A DNA stretch of 64,000 nucleotides from the NCBI RefSeq assembly GCF_003710905.1, contig NZ_RHHV01000014.1, forward strand, positions 248,001 to 312,000. The letters are read 5' to 3'. Shown in pieces: positions 1-8,227 of the stretch (its first letter is position 1; each line of letters starts with the position of its first letter). The notes below the pieces were generated by a model. It searched no databases, was not told where the DNA came from, and saw only the letters and a program-made list of their open reading frames with translations. The position numbers and the translations under genes were made by a program. The DNA is from Brevibacillus parabrevis (GTDB lineage Bacteria > Bacillota > Bacilli > Brevibacillales > Brevibacillaceae).

Positions 1-1
1 T

Positions 2-718
2 CTATGAGACAAGGTGTGGGAGTATGCGTTTGTCCTTGACGTAGGGCACGAGCGTGTAGCGGTCAACCTGTGCGCAAAAACGCAAGTCGTCGGCAAAATG
101 GTGCGAAACGAGGCGCTTGCCCGTGGTAGTTTGCAGCATTTGTTCGCCAAGCTTATCTGCATAGTATAAATAGCTTGCTTTCAACGCTTCGCCGAGATCG
201 CAAATCTGCAGGTGGGCCAAAGCTTTTTGCGCCTGGACGATCATCAGCCCTGCCGCGAGTCCATCTTCCAGAGCAAATTCGGAACGCGTCCCTGCGCAGT
301 AAAGTGTCACGTCGAGATGATACGTGAGCGCGTGGCGAATGCAGGCCGTCGCGTTCAAAAAGCAGCCGACGAGCAGCGCGGAGGCTCGCTCCGCCTTCTG
401 AATGGCGCGAGTGCCGTTCGTCGTCGTGAGGATCAGTCGTTTGCCCGGATTTTTGGCCGCGGAGATTTCCGTCGGGGAGTTGTTGCAATCAAAGTCGGGT
501 ATTTTGCGGCAATGTCGCTCGCCAGCCAGGATGCAGTCAGCGGCTCTGAGCGAGTTCGCTTGCCCGATCGTTTCAACGGGAACGACGCAGACAAAGCCGT
601 TGCCCAGCGCGGTGACAATCGTACTGGATGCGCGCAAAACATCGATCACAATCACAACATGATTGCTGATTTGGTCAAAGCGAATTTCCTCGACCGTGGG
701 CACGACCTCTATTCGCAC
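2..718 (-). CDS. comB: 2-phosphosulfolactate phosphatase (ComB/YitC family)
   Basis: ComB removes the phosphate from 2-phosphosulfolactate to give sulfolactate. In archaea this is a step of coenzyme M synthesis; in Bacillus the homologues are linked to sulfolactate stored in spores. The 238-residue protein carries the family segments VIVIDVLRASSTIVTAL near the N-terminus and TTNGTRA near the middle. I chose the GTG at 718 because GGGAGG lies about 8 bases upstream and the reading frame before it looks non-coding. It overlaps the end of comA by 10 bases, so the two are translationally coupled. The stop codon is at positions 2-4, so the gene is complete. Confidence 0.88.
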   Translation of the reverse strand: MRIEVVPTVEEIRFDQISNHVVIVIDVLRASSTIVTALGNGFVCVVPVETIGQANSLRAADCILAGERHCRKIPDFDCNNSPTEISAAKNPGKRLILTTTNGTRAIQKAERASALLVGCFLNATACIRHALTYHLDVTLYCAGTRSEFALEDGLAAGLMIVQAQKALAHLQICDLGEALKASYLYYADKLGEQMLQTTTGKRLVSHHFADDLRFCAQVDRYTLVPYVKDKRILPHLVS

Positions 719-1530
719 GGGGCAGACCTCCCTTCCGCAAGCATCAGGGCGGTGTCTCCGCGAAGTCCGCGGCGGAGTGTCTCGACCGACAAGACGTCCG
801 TGCAGGCGATGTTGCCGAGATTGACATCGACACCGAGAGACTGAATCAGGCACACTTGCTGGTCTTTTTGCGGCGCTTCCCAAACGAGCCGCTCCGCGTT
901 TGCTTTGGCGGCACGGACGACATCCAGAATGAATGACTGTTCGATCTTGCCGTTTCCGTCAAAGACGCCGACCGTTCCGCTTTCGCGTGCTTCGACGATG
1001 ACGTGGCTGGCGCCTGCCTGCAAGTCAAAGGCGAGTGTCTCCAAAAGCTCATTGCGCTCGGCGCGATAGCCTGCCGACTTTTTTCCTACCTCCGTATACA
1101 CGACAAGCCCTGCGTCCACGGCCCGTTCAATCGCTTCTCTGCGCTGCTCAAACGATAGCGGGAACGTCCCGTCTGAAATCTCAACCGCTGAAAATCCGAG
1201 CGAACGGATTTGTTGCATGTACGCCTTGATCGTGCTCTGCTGAATGGCAATCTCAAAAAAAGTTCCGCCTGGCATGATGTGCAAGCCCAAGGCGGTTGCC
1301 CTGGAAAGCTTTTGCTGCAACACGTTCGGCGGATACAAGGCCGTTGTGCCAAAGCCGAGTTTGTATATATCGATATAAGGAGAAGCCAGTTCCAGCAGAT
1401 CGCAGTAAGCGGTCAGCCCCAGCCCTTTGTCAATTACCATGGTCAACCCCTTTTGGCGGGGCTTCGCTCGCTTGTGCCCGAACGGATTCGCCCAGCTCGC
1501 GGGCATAAACGGATGCTCACAGTCTACCAT
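709..1530 (-). CDS. comA: Phosphosulfolactate synthase (ComA/YitD family)
   Basis: ComA adds sulfite to phosphoenolpyruvate to form phosphosulfolactate, the substrate of the next gene. The 273-residue barrel protein shows family stretches such as YIDIYKLGFGTTALYP, MPGGTFFEIA, EISDGTFPL, VIVEARESGTVGVF and NLGNIACTDVLSVETLRRGLR. The ATG at 1530 has GAGGA six bases upstream. With comB it forms a two-gene minus-strand operon beside the sporulation genes. This fits the spore sulfolactate role known for B. subtilis yitCD; coenzyme M synthesis is unlikely in this kind of organism. Confidence 0.9.
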   Translation of the reverse strand: MVDCEHPFMPASWANPFGHKRAKPRQKGLTMVIDKGLGLTAYCDLLELASPYIDIYKLGFGTTALYPPNVLQQKLSRATALGLHIMPGGTFFEIAIQQSTIKAYMQQIRSLGFSAVEISDGTFPLSFEQRREAIERAVDAGLVVYTEVGKKSAGYRAERNELLETLAFDLQAGASHVIVEARESGTVGVFDGNGKIEQSFILDVVRAAKANAERLVWEAPQKDQQVCLIQSLGVDVNLGNIACTDVLSVETLRRGLRGDTALMLAEGRSAPCE

Positions 1531-1563
1531 GCAAGTTCCTCATTTCTTCTAGGCGTATGGTTC

Positions 1564-1571
1564 AGTGTATG
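1564..1571 (-). promoter_or_regulatory. Candidate sigma-E -10 element before comA
   Basis: Read on the minus strand this is CATACACT, a full match to the sigma-E -10 consensus CATACAHT, about 34 bases upstream of the comA start. The -35 region at the right distance (TCACTCC) is a poor match, so the promoter call rests on the -10 box and on the known sporulation link of this gene pair. Confidence 0.35.
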
Positions 1572-1679
1572 CCCACCGTGGAGGAGGAGTGAAGAAGAAA
1601 GGCAGTAGGCGATTGCCCACACGAGTGCTGAAATGAACGGGTACAGGCATAGAGTGAACGGAGGGGAGGACGAGACGGT

Positions 1680-1943
1680 ATGTGGGAAAAAGCGATTATG
1701 GGGATGGCTGCGCTGCGGATCTTGTCAGGCAGCATCGAGATTGTGGCTGCCTTGCTCATTTTGAAGGTCAATCAGGTGGAAAAGGCACTGCTCATAAATT
1801 CGGGCTTGGCAATCGTAGGGCCTGTGATTTTGATTACCACGACGACGATCGGCCTGCTCGGCATGTCTGATCGGGTCAGCTTTGCAAAAATCGCCTGGAT
1901 TTTGCTCGGCATCTCCTGCATTTTGATCGGAGTGCGCAAGTGA
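1680..1943 (+). CDS. yqhV: YqhV family membrane protein (DUF2619)
   Basis: This 87-residue protein is almost entirely hydrophobic, with about three membrane segments (residues 6-28, 36-58 and 68-84). Its sequence and its place just upstream of spoIIIAA match YqhV of B. subtilis, whose function is not known. The ATG follows GGAGGGGAGG by about ten bases. It is separated from spoIIIAA by one further gene and a terminator, so it is probably not part of that operon here. Confidence 0.8.
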   Translation: MWEKAIMGMAALRILSGSIEIVAALLILKVNQVEKALLINSGLAIVGPVILITTTTIGLLGMSDRVSFAKIAWILLGISCILIGVRK

Positions 1944-2018
1944 TGTCCAATTCCTTCCATTGGTAATGAGCGCCTCATCTGGGAATGCTAGTGCAAGAGA
2001 CGAATGGGAGGGATTGGC

Positions 2019-2504
2019 ATGCTTGAAACGATGGCGAACCGAATCGCCTATTTGCGCGGGCTGGCAGATGGCCTGGATGTGGGCGAAAAGAGTGCAGAAG
2101 GCAAAATTATGACTGAAATGATCGAGATCATGGACGAGGTGTACGCCCAGTTTCGCGAGCTGCACGCCCGCGTGGAAGAGGCGGAGGATTATGTAGAAGC
2201 GCTGGACGAAGACCTCGAAGACGTGGAACTCTATCTTTTCGAGGATGACGAGGCGTTGTACGAAACGATAGAGGATGACGACGATGTCGACTACGCCACC
2301 TACTATGATCTCGACGATGATGAAGATGCTGCGTTGTACGAGTCGGATGACGATACGCACTTGGCGACGGGCTACGATTTTTCCTGCCCGCACTGCCAGA
2401 AAGAGATTCACTTGCGAGAAGGTACCGATGACGACGGCTACAGTCATTACGTCATCGAGTCGGCTTCGGCCCAGCGTGACTATCAGCCGGTCAATCCGAC
2501 GTAA
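2019..2504 (+). CDS. Acidic protein with C-terminal zinc ribbon, CD1247 N-terminal-like
   Basis: The 161-residue protein has three parts. Residues 1-60 form a helical domain (MLETMANRIAYLRGLADGLD) like the domain named after Clostridioides difficile CD1247. Residues about 60-118 are extremely rich in Asp and Glu. The C-terminus holds a CPHC motif, half of a possible zinc ribbon, followed by KEIHL. I chose the ATG at 2019 because GGGAGG ends about seven bases before it; the ATG at 2004 has no spaced site. Similar proteins sit next to spoIIIA in related genera as I recall them. No biochemical function is known to me. Confidence 0.75.
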   Translation: MLETMANRIAYLRGLADGLDVGEKSAEGKIMTEMIEIMDEVYAQFRELHARVEEAEDYVEALDEDLEDVELYLFEDDEALYETIEDDDDVDYATYYDLDDDEDAALYESDDDTHLATGYDFSCPHCQKEIHLREGTDDDGYSHYVIESASAQRDYQPVNPT

Positions 2505-2518
2505 TAGAGCAGGCTCAC

Positions 2519-2563
2519 AGCTTGTCCCAGCGCGCCACGAAAGCGCAGGGGCAAGCTTTTTCT
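2519..2563 (+). terminator. Rho-independent terminator before spoIIIA
   Basis: AGCTTGTCCC pairs with GGGGCAAGCT, with a second GCGC/GCGC pairing inside the stem, followed by TTTTTC. It closes the yqhV and acidic-protein transcription unit. Confidence 0.8.
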
Positions 2564-2581
2564 ATCTCCGGCTACTTTTTA

Positions 2582-2611
2582 GCATAAACCTCGTCCAGCC
2601 GCGCATAGGAT
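2582..2611 (+). promoter_or_regulatory. Candidate sigma-E promoter of the spoIIIA operon
   Basis: GCATAAA matches the sigma-E -35 consensus KMATAWW, and CATAGGAT matches six of eight bases of the -10 consensus CATACAHT, with a 15-base spacer. Transcription would start near 2618, downstream of the terminator and upstream of the spoIIIAA ribosome binding site. The B. subtilis operon is known to be read by sigma-E. Confidence 0.6.
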
Positions 2612-2667
2612 GGAGGTAAGTCAATGTGGACAAACGAGAGTCAGCCACAAAAAGGAGGGTACCAGAT

Positions 2668-3630
2668 GTGAGAGAGATCATGGCGATTTTGCCAGAAGCC
2701 ATTCGCGCGATTTTGACTGCTCTTCCCTCCGCGGTCAAAGAGCATCTGGAAGAGATACGGCTTCGGCAAAATCAGCCGCTGGAAGTACGATTCGGTCAGC
2801 AATCCAGCTACGTGACGCAAGCAGGTCAGCTTACCTCCACTGCGAGTAAAGGCTGGATTTTTTCCGCAGATCAGGCAGTCAAGCTGCTGAGTCAGGTAAG
2901 CCAGCATTCTTTGTACGCGCTGGAGGAGGAGCTGAAGCGAGGCTACATTACGGTGATGGGCGGTCATCGCATCGGCATCGCGGGCAAAGTGGTGCTGGAA
3001 AAAGGCGATGTCAAAGGCATCCGGGACATTACCAGCTTCAACATCCGGATCGCCCGGGAGAAAAAAGGGGCGGCGCAAAAAGTGATGCCCTACTTGTTTG
3101 AAGGCGGCAACGTACTGAGCACACTGGTGATTTCTCCGCCGCAATGCGGGAAAACGACTCTTTTGCGCGACATGGCCCGCTCCCTCAGCTACGGCAGCGA
3201 GTGGTCTTCCAGTCGCAAAGTCGGGATCGTGGACGAGCGTTCCGAGCTGGCAGGCTGCCTGGAGGGCGTGCCGCAAAGAGACGTCGGCCCGCGCACAGAT
3301 GTACTGGATGCATGCCCGAAAGCAGCAGGAATGATGATGCTGATCCGCTCCATGTCTCCTGATGTGCTGATTGTGGACGAGGTGGGGCGTGCGGAGGACG
3401 GGGATGCCGTATGGGAAGCGATTCACGCAGGAGTCGCAGTCATCTGCTCGGCTCATGGCGCTGATCTCAATGAAGTCGCTCGTCGCCCGATGCTCGGCAA
3501 CCTCGTCCGGCACGGCGTGTTTTCCCGCTATATCGTCCTCAGCCGAACGAAAGGCGTAGGCACGATCCAGGCGATCTACGACCGAAGCATGAAGCCGCTG
3601 GAAAAGGAGAAGGTTGCATGGTCAAGCTGA
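2668..3630 (+). CDS. spoIIIAA: Stage III sporulation ATPase SpoIIIAA
   Basis: SpoIIIAA is the cytoplasmic secretion-type ATPase thought to power the SpoIIIA-SpoIIQ channel that joins mother cell and forespore. The protein shows a Walker A-like PPQCGKTTLLRDMAR, a conserved DERSELA segment and a Walker B-like VLIVDEVGR. I chose the GTG at 2668 because AAAGGAGGG lies nine bases upstream; a GTG at 2626 also opens the frame but has no useful site and would fall almost at the predicted transcript start. The resulting 320 residues are close to the usual length near 307. It overlaps spoIIIAB by 13 bases. Confidence 0.95.
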   Translation: MREIMAILPEAIRAILTALPSAVKEHLEEIRLRQNQPLEVRFGQQSSYVTQAGQLTSTASKGWIFSADQAVKLLSQVSQHSLYALEEELKRGYITVMGGHRIGIAGKVVLEKGDVKGIRDITSFNIRIAREKKGAAQKVMPYLFEGGNVLSTLVISPPQCGKTTLLRDMARSLSYGSEWSSSRKVGIVDERSELAGCLEGVPQRDVGPRTDVLDACPKAAGMMMLIRSMSPDVLIVDEVGRAEDGDAVWEAIHAGVAVICSAHGADLNEVARRPMLGNLVRHGVFSRYIVLSRTKGVGTIQAIYDRSMKPLEKEKVAWSS

Positions 3631-4136
3631 TTGGCGCGGTGCTCATCCTGTTCTCGGCCTCCATGGTCGGCTGGCAGATCGGCAGGTATTACGCCTATCG
3701 TCCCGTGCAGCTTCGCGCGCTTTTGGTCGCCCTGCAAATGCTGGAGACCGAGATCGTATACGGCATGACGCCGCTGCATCGCGCTTTTGTCAAAGTCGGT
3801 CGCCGGGTTTCCGAGGAAGTGGGCAGGCTGTTTCTTTACGCAGCAGAGCTTCTGGTCAGCGAAAAGGCGCCATCGGCAGAAGATTCCTTGCAGCAGGCAA
3901 TGGGGAAGTACTGGGCACAAACCGCATTGCGCAGACAAGAGCGAGAAGTGCTGGCGAGTCTGGGGCAGGTTCTCGGATCATCCGACCGGGAAGACCAGCA
4001 GAAGCATTTGCGCCTAGCAGTTACCCATCTTAGGGGGCTTGAGGAAGAAGCGCGCGCCGAGCAGGCAAAATACGAGCGCATGTACAAAAGTCTCGGTTTT
4101 CTGGGGGGTCTTCTGGTCGTCATCCTGATGTTCTAA
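3618..4136 (+). CDS. spoIIIAB: Stage III sporulation protein SpoIIIAB
   Basis: SpoIIIAB is a mother-cell membrane protein of the SpoIIIA channel complex, with a cytoplasmic helical domain resembling secretion-system GspF proteins. The 172-residue product starts with a membrane segment (LIGAVLILFSASMVGWQIG) and ends with another (GFLGGLLVVILMF), with a helical, charged middle. Its ATG lies inside the end of spoIIIAA behind AAGGAGAAGG, consistent with coupled translation. Length and order match the family. Confidence 0.94.
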   Translation: MVKLIGAVLILFSASMVGWQIGRYYAYRPVQLRALLVALQMLETEIVYGMTPLHRAFVKVGRRVSEEVGRLFLYAAELLVSEKAPSAEDSLQQAMGKYWAQTALRRQEREVLASLGQVLGSSDREDQQKHLRLAVTHLRGLEEEARAEQAKYERMYKSLGFLGGLLVVILMF

Positions 4137-4152
4137 AGGCGAGGTGTTCACA

Positions 4153-4356
4153 GTGGATTTTGATTTGACACCTGTTTTCCAGATCGGAGCGGTAGGGTTC
4201 ATCACAGCGATCTTGCACACGGTCCTCAAACAGGCGGGAAAGGAAGATATTGCGCACTGGGCGACACTGGTCGGATTCATCATCGTCCTGTACATGGTGT
4301 CCCACTACCTCGGCGACCTGTTCTCTGAGGTGAAACGCGTCTTCCTGTTCAACTGA
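4153..4356 (+). CDS. spoIIIAC: Stage III sporulation protein SpoIIIAC
   Basis: SpoIIIAC is a very small membrane protein of the SpoIIIA complex. The 67-residue product has two membrane segments separated by LKQAGKEDIAHW. I chose the GTG at 4153 because GGCGAGG is then at a normal distance; the GTG at 4144 would lie within the binding site. The resulting length is nearly identical to the 68 residues of the B. subtilis protein. Confidence 0.93.
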   Translation: MDFDLTPVFQIGAVGFITAILHTVLKQAGKEDIAHWATLVGFIIVLYMVSHYLGDLFSEVKRVFLFN

Positions 4357-4370
4357 GGAGGGGCTTTTCG

Positions 4371-4760
4371 ATGGAAATCGTACAAATCGTTGGACTCGGA
4401 CTGGTCGCTACCATTCTTGCCTTGGTGATCAAAGAGCAAAAGCCGATGTTCGCTTTCTTGTTGGCGATTGCGAGCGGTGTCATCATCTTTTACTTTCTCG
4501 TAGGCAAAATTGCCGAAGTCATTCGCATTCTGGAAAAGCTGGCCGTTCAGGCAGATCTGAACCTGGTGTTTCTGGAAACGATATTAAAAATCATCGGAAT
4601 TGCCTACATTGCCGAATTTGGGGCGCAAATGACCCGTGACGCTGGACAAGGGGCGATTGCCTCCAAGATCGAGCTGGCGGGAAAAGTGCTGATTCTGGTC
4701 ATGGCGGTACCGATTATCCAAATCATTATCGAAACAGTGATCGACTTGCTGCCGGCGTGA
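4371..4760 (+). CDS. spoIIIAD: Stage III sporulation protein SpoIIIAD
   Basis: SpoIIIAD resembles SpoIIIAC and is another integral membrane part of the channel. The 129 residues contain about four hydrophobic segments with short loops; a family-typical stretch is IGIAYIAEFGAQMTRDAGQ. GAGGAGGGG precedes the ATG by about eight bases. Fourteen bases separate it from spoIIIAC. Confidence 0.94.
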   Translation: MEIVQIVGLGLVATILALVIKEQKPMFAFLLAIASGVIIFYFLVGKIAEVIRILEKLAVQADLNLVFLETILKIIGIAYIAEFGAQMTRDAGQGAIASKIELAGKVLILVMAVPIIQIIIETVIDLLPA

Positions 4761-4776
4761 GAGAGGAGGGGTGTCT

Positions 4777-5970
4777 GTGGCGCAAACTGGCAAACTGATC
4801 CTGTTGTGGCTCATCCTTTTCATCTATCTGTCGCCTGGCCCTGGCACGGTCCATGCCGCCGGAGCAACCACAGCCAACCCGATCAACCAGATTGTCGAGG
4901 AGCAAGTGGATCACTTGCAGCTGGAGCGTGTCGAGCAATATTGGCAACAGCTTCAGCGCGAGTATAAAGGCTATTTGCCCGATTTGAAATCGCAAGGCTT
5001 CATCCAGATTTTGATGCAGCAAGAGGAACTGACGCTGTCGAGTGTGTTAAAAGGGATGGGCAAATTCGTCTTTCACGAAATTTTGATGAACGGCAAGCTG
5101 CTCAGCTCGATCATTATCATCACGGTTTTTGCCATGATTTTGGAGACGATGCAAAACGCCTTCGAGCGCAACGCCGTATCCACCGTCGCCTATTCGATTG
5201 CTTACCTCGTCCTGATGGTGCTCGCGATCAACAGCTTTCACGTCGCGATCACATATGCCAAAGACGCGATCAACAGCATGTCTGATTTCATGCTCGCGAT
5301 GATTCCGCTCGTGATTGCCTTGCTGGCTTCGGTCGGGAACCTGGCGACGGCCACCATGTTTCATCCGCTGATCATTTTCATGATCAACATCAGCGGCATG
5401 ATGATCACGTACGTCGTCTTTCCGCTCCTGTTTCTGTCCGCGATGCTCTCGATCGTCAGCCTGTTTTCCGAACGGTACAAGGTCACCCAGCTTGCCACCT
5501 TGCTGCGAAACATCGCCATGGGGGTGCTCGGCTCCTTCCTGACGATTTTTCTGGCGGTCATCTCCATTCAGGGGGCGACCTCGGCTGTGGCTGACGGCGT
5601 CACGCTGCGGACGGCGAAGTACATTACAGGCAACTTCATCCCGATCGTCGGCCGAATGTTTTCCGATGCGGCCGATACGGTTCTGAACGCTTCGCTTCTG
5701 GTCAAAAACGCAGTCGGCTTGGCTGGAGTCGTCATCCTCATCATCTTGTGCGCTTTCCCGGCTCTCAAGATACTGGTTTTGGCCCTGATCTACAATTTGT
5801 CATCGGCTGTGCTGCAACCGCTGGGGAACAGTCCGATCATCAGTGCGCTCGGCACGATTGGCAAAAGCCTCCTGTTCGTCTTCGCCGCACTTGCGACAGT
5901 GGGATTGATGTTCTTTCTGGCGATTACCATCATTATTGCGGCAGGCAACATCTCCATGATGGTCCGGTAG
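4777..5970 (+). CDS. spoIIIAE: Stage III sporulation protein SpoIIIAE
   Basis: SpoIIIAE is the large multi-pass membrane protein of the SpoIIIA complex. The 397-residue product begins with a signal-like segment (LILLWLILFIYLSPGPGTVHA), continues with a soluble stretch to about residue 90, and then has seven or so membrane segments. The GTG at 4777 is preferred over that at 4771 because AGGAGGGG ends right before 4771 and needs the extra spacing. Length agrees with the family (about 400). Confidence 0.94.
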   Translation: MAQTGKLILLWLILFIYLSPGPGTVHAAGATTANPINQIVEEQVDHLQLERVEQYWQQLQREYKGYLPDLKSQGFIQILMQQEELTLSSVLKGMGKFVFHEILMNGKLLSSIIIITVFAMILETMQNAFERNAVSTVAYSIAYLVLMVLAINSFHVAITYAKDAINSMSDFMLAMIPLVIALLASVGNLATATMFHPLIIFMINISGMMITYVVFPLLFLSAMLSIVSLFSERYKVTQLATLLRNIAMGVLGSFLTIFLAVISIQGATSAVADGVTLRTAKYITGNFIPIVGRMFSDAADTVLNASLLVKNAVGLAGVVILIILCAFPALKILVLALIYNLSSAVLQPLGNSPIISALGTIGKSLLFVFAALATVGLMFFLAITIIIAAGNISMMVR

Positions 5971-5978
5971 GTGATGAC

Positions 5979-6656
5979 ATGACATGGTTAACACTCTGGC
6001 TCAAAAAAATCATCCTGCTCGTTCTTTTGGCCGCTTTTCTCGATCTGATCCTGCCCAATACGACCTTGCAGCGCTACGTCAAAATGGTGATGGGTCTGAT
6101 CTTGCTTTTGACGATCATCTCCCCGGTGTTCAGCCTGTTCAGTCTGTCGCAGGACGATCTCGCCCTCAGACTTGATCGCTACCAGCAAAATTTGAACAAG
6201 CCAGCCGCTGTCGAATGGAAGAAAATGACTGACAAGCTGCTTGGTCAACAAAACGAACAGATGACAGCTTATGTGCAAGCACAGGTGGCATCTGCTGTAA
6301 AGGCGAGAATCAAAGCCGATTACGGCGTGGAAGTTGTCGATGTCGAGGTTGTGATCGACCAGAAGAAGCAAGGCGAGCCGACCTTGTCCCGGATGGAGTT
6401 GGTGATTGGCGAAGCTGACAGCGGCAAAAACAGCAACGACCCGCAGCAAGTCCAGCCGATCAAGCCGATTACACCGATTGCTCCGGTACAAGTCACAGTC
6501 GGGGAGCCGCCACAAGAACAGCAAGAAGTGGCTGTTTCAGCCCCGGAAGCGAACCCGCTGGCGAGCAAAATGGCCAGCGACCTCGCAGAACAGTGGGGGC
6601 TATCCAAAGAACAGGTGATCATCAAGGACGAGACCCGGGAAAACGAAAAGCAGTAA
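5979..6656 (+). CDS. spoIIIAF: Stage III sporulation protein SpoIIIAF
   Basis: SpoIIIAF has two N-terminal membrane segments (LKKIILLVLLAAFLDLILP and MGLILLLTIISPVFSLF) and an extracellular ring-building domain related to secretion-system and SpoIIIAG folds. The 225-residue product carries a Pro/Gln-rich stretch around residues 150-185 before a final helix (ASDLAEQWGLSKEQVII). I chose the ATG at 5979, eight bases after the spoIIIAE stop, because the frame upstream of it lies inside spoIIIAE in another phase and reads as noise. Confidence 0.92.
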   Translation: MTWLTLWLKKIILLVLLAAFLDLILPNTTLQRYVKMVMGLILLLTIISPVFSLFSLSQDDLALRLDRYQQNLNKPAAVEWKKMTDKLLGQQNEQMTAYVQAQVASAVKARIKADYGVEVVDVEVVIDQKKQGEPTLSRMELVIGEADSGKNSNDPQQVQPIKPITPIAPVQVTVGEPPQEQQEVAVSAPEANPLASKMASDLAEQWGLSKEQVIIKDETRENEKQ

Positions 6657-6687
6657 TCACGCTGTCGACACAAGCGAGGTGAGCAAC

Positions 6688-7326
6688 ATGCTGGAAAAGC
6701 TGAAAAAATTGTGGGAAGGAAACGGCAGCAACAAAAAGCTCAAGCCATTGCACTATTTTATCGTCGTACTTGGAATCGGGATTGCTGTCATGATCTTGAC
6801 AGATTTTCTGAAAGTCGAAAAAGATCAGCCTCTCGGGTTCTCGATCAACCCTGGCGAGACGTCGCCGCAGCCAACAGGCGACGGAACAGCTCCGGCGCTG
6901 GGCGGTTCACCCGCACCGGACATTATCGCCGAATATGAAAACATCTACGAAACCCAGCTTCGGGAAATCCTCGCGAATGTAGTCGGCGTGGGAGAGGTCG
7001 AAGTCATGGTCAATCTGGAATCGACGCCAGAGATTGTCGTGGAAAAAAACACCAATGTCCGCTCTTCCGTGAACCAGGAGATGGACAAGGAAAAGGCAAC
7101 CCGGAATCAGAGTGACCAATCGCGCGATGCACAGGTCGTGATCGTCCAAGGCGGCAAGCAAGACCAGCCCGTCGTCGTCAAGACGTTGAAGCCTCGCGTC
7201 CGGGGAGTGCTCGTAGTGGCCAAAGGGGCCGACAACATCCAGGTGAAAGCATGGATCACCGAAGCTGTCCAAAAAGTTTTGGATGTTCCCGCTTACAAAA
7301 TATCCATTTTGCCCAAAAAAGGGTAG
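6688..7326 (+). CDS. spoIIIAG: Stage III sporulation protein SpoIIIAG
   Basis: SpoIIIAG forms a large ring in the intermembrane space of the mother cell-forespore channel. The 212-residue product has one membrane segment at about residues 18-38, a short Pro/Gly-rich linker, and a ring-building domain with the family stretch EVMVNLESTPEIVVEKN and VLVVAKGADNIQVKAWITEAVQKVLDVPAYKI. GCGAGGTG lies six bases before the ATG at 6688; an upstream GTG at 6679 is inside that site. Confidence 0.94.
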   Translation: MLEKLKKLWEGNGSNKKLKPLHYFIVVLGIGIAVMILTDFLKVEKDQPLGFSINPGETSPQPTGDGTAPALGGSPAPDIIAEYENIYETQLREILANVVGVGEVEVMVNLESTPEIVVEKNTNVRSSVNQEMDKEKATRNQSDQSRDAQVVIVQGGKQDQPVVVKTLKPRVRGVLVVAKGADNIQVKAWITEAVQKVLDVPAYKISILPKKG

Positions 7327-7339
7327 GAGGTAATGACAA

Positions 7340-8014
7340 ATGATTCTGCGCAAGCAAACAGTGTGGTTGTTGACAATGCTGGCTGTCATGGTTGTACTCT
7401 CCGGGTACTACCTGGTGAAGGGGCCGCAGGAACAGGTTCCGACCTCCGGACAAGAGCAGGCCGTCCAGAAGCAGGAGCAAATCTCCGGCGTGGAAGTAGA
7501 AACCAAGCAAGTCGAGCAAGCTCCTGGCGCTGCCGCCGTTGACGCTAAAAACGGCAAGCAGGAAACAACGACTGCTCCGGCCACTCCGACCGCACAAACA
7601 CCGGCGCCTGAAGAAGCGAAGCAAACTTCCGGCAATGCCGTGCTCCCCGTAGCGGATACAGCAAGCGAAGTGTTCCAGGGCTTCAAGCTGAACCGGGAAG
7701 CGCAAACCGCGCAGCAAAAAGACGAGCAGCTGGCGATCATGAACAATTCCGAAGCAACGCCCCAGGCGGTAGCCGAAGCGAAAGCCAAGTACGATGAGCT
7801 GTCCACGCTGGAGACGGCCACGATGAACGTCGAAGAGATGCTCAAAGCGAGCGGCTACAAGGACGCGGTCGTCCTCGTCCAGAACGACAAAGCGACTGTC
7901 ATCGTGCAAAAAGACAAACTGAGCGCAAACGAAGTGGTGGAAATCATTGCGCAAGTCAAGCAGCAATTGAATCTCCCGGCAACGAACATCCAGGTCCAGT
8001 TCCAGACGTCCTGA
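7340..8014 (+). CDS. spoIIIAH: Stage III sporulation protein SpoIIIAH
   Basis: SpoIIIAH is the mother-cell partner that binds forespore SpoIIQ across the septum. The 224-residue product starts with a membrane segment (TVWLLTMLAVMVVLSGYYL), followed by a long low-complexity linker rich in Gln, Glu, Ala and Thr to about residue 110, then the conserved ring-building domain with MNVEEMLKASGYKDAVV. GTAGGAGGT precedes the ATG. It is the last gene of the complete eight-gene operon. Confidence 0.94.
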   Translation: MILRKQTVWLLTMLAVMVVLSGYYLVKGPQEQVPTSGQEQAVQKQEQISGVEVETKQVEQAPGAAAVDAKNGKQETTTAPATPTAQTPAPEEAKQTSGNAVLPVADTASEVFQGFKLNREAQTAQQKDEQLAIMNNSEATPQAVAEAKAKYDELSTLETATMNVEEMLKASGYKDAVVLVQNDKATVIVQKDKLSANEVVEIIAQVKQQLNLPATNIQVQFQTS

Positions 8015-8072
8015 ATGGCGAAGGCAAGCTGACCTTCGCGTTATAACGGGTGCCGTAAGTGGGCATGATGGT

Positions 8073-8120
8073 AAGGATTTTCTCGCTTCTTCTTGGCAGG
8101 AAGCGGGGAAATCCTTTCTT
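8073..8120 (+). terminator. Hairpin terminator after spoIIIAH
   Basis: A long stem pairs AAGGATTT-TCTCGCTTC with GAAGCGGGGAAATCCTT around a ten-base loop and is followed by TCTT. The U-tract is short, so it may leak. It separates the sporulation operon from accBC. Confidence 0.65.
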
Positions 8121-8147
8121 GACGTGATATGGGCAACAGGCTACCAT
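8119..8147 (+). promoter_or_regulatory. Candidate sigma-A promoter of accBC
   Basis: TTGACG and TACCAT are separated by exactly 17 bases, about 80 bases before the accB start and just after the terminator hairpin. Confidence 0.6.
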
Positions 8148-8227
8148 GGATTTATGGTTTGCCAAAAAGGATACATATGGGACTCCCCGATCCTCTATTG
8201 AAACAAACGAAGGAGTGCTTTTTCGTC

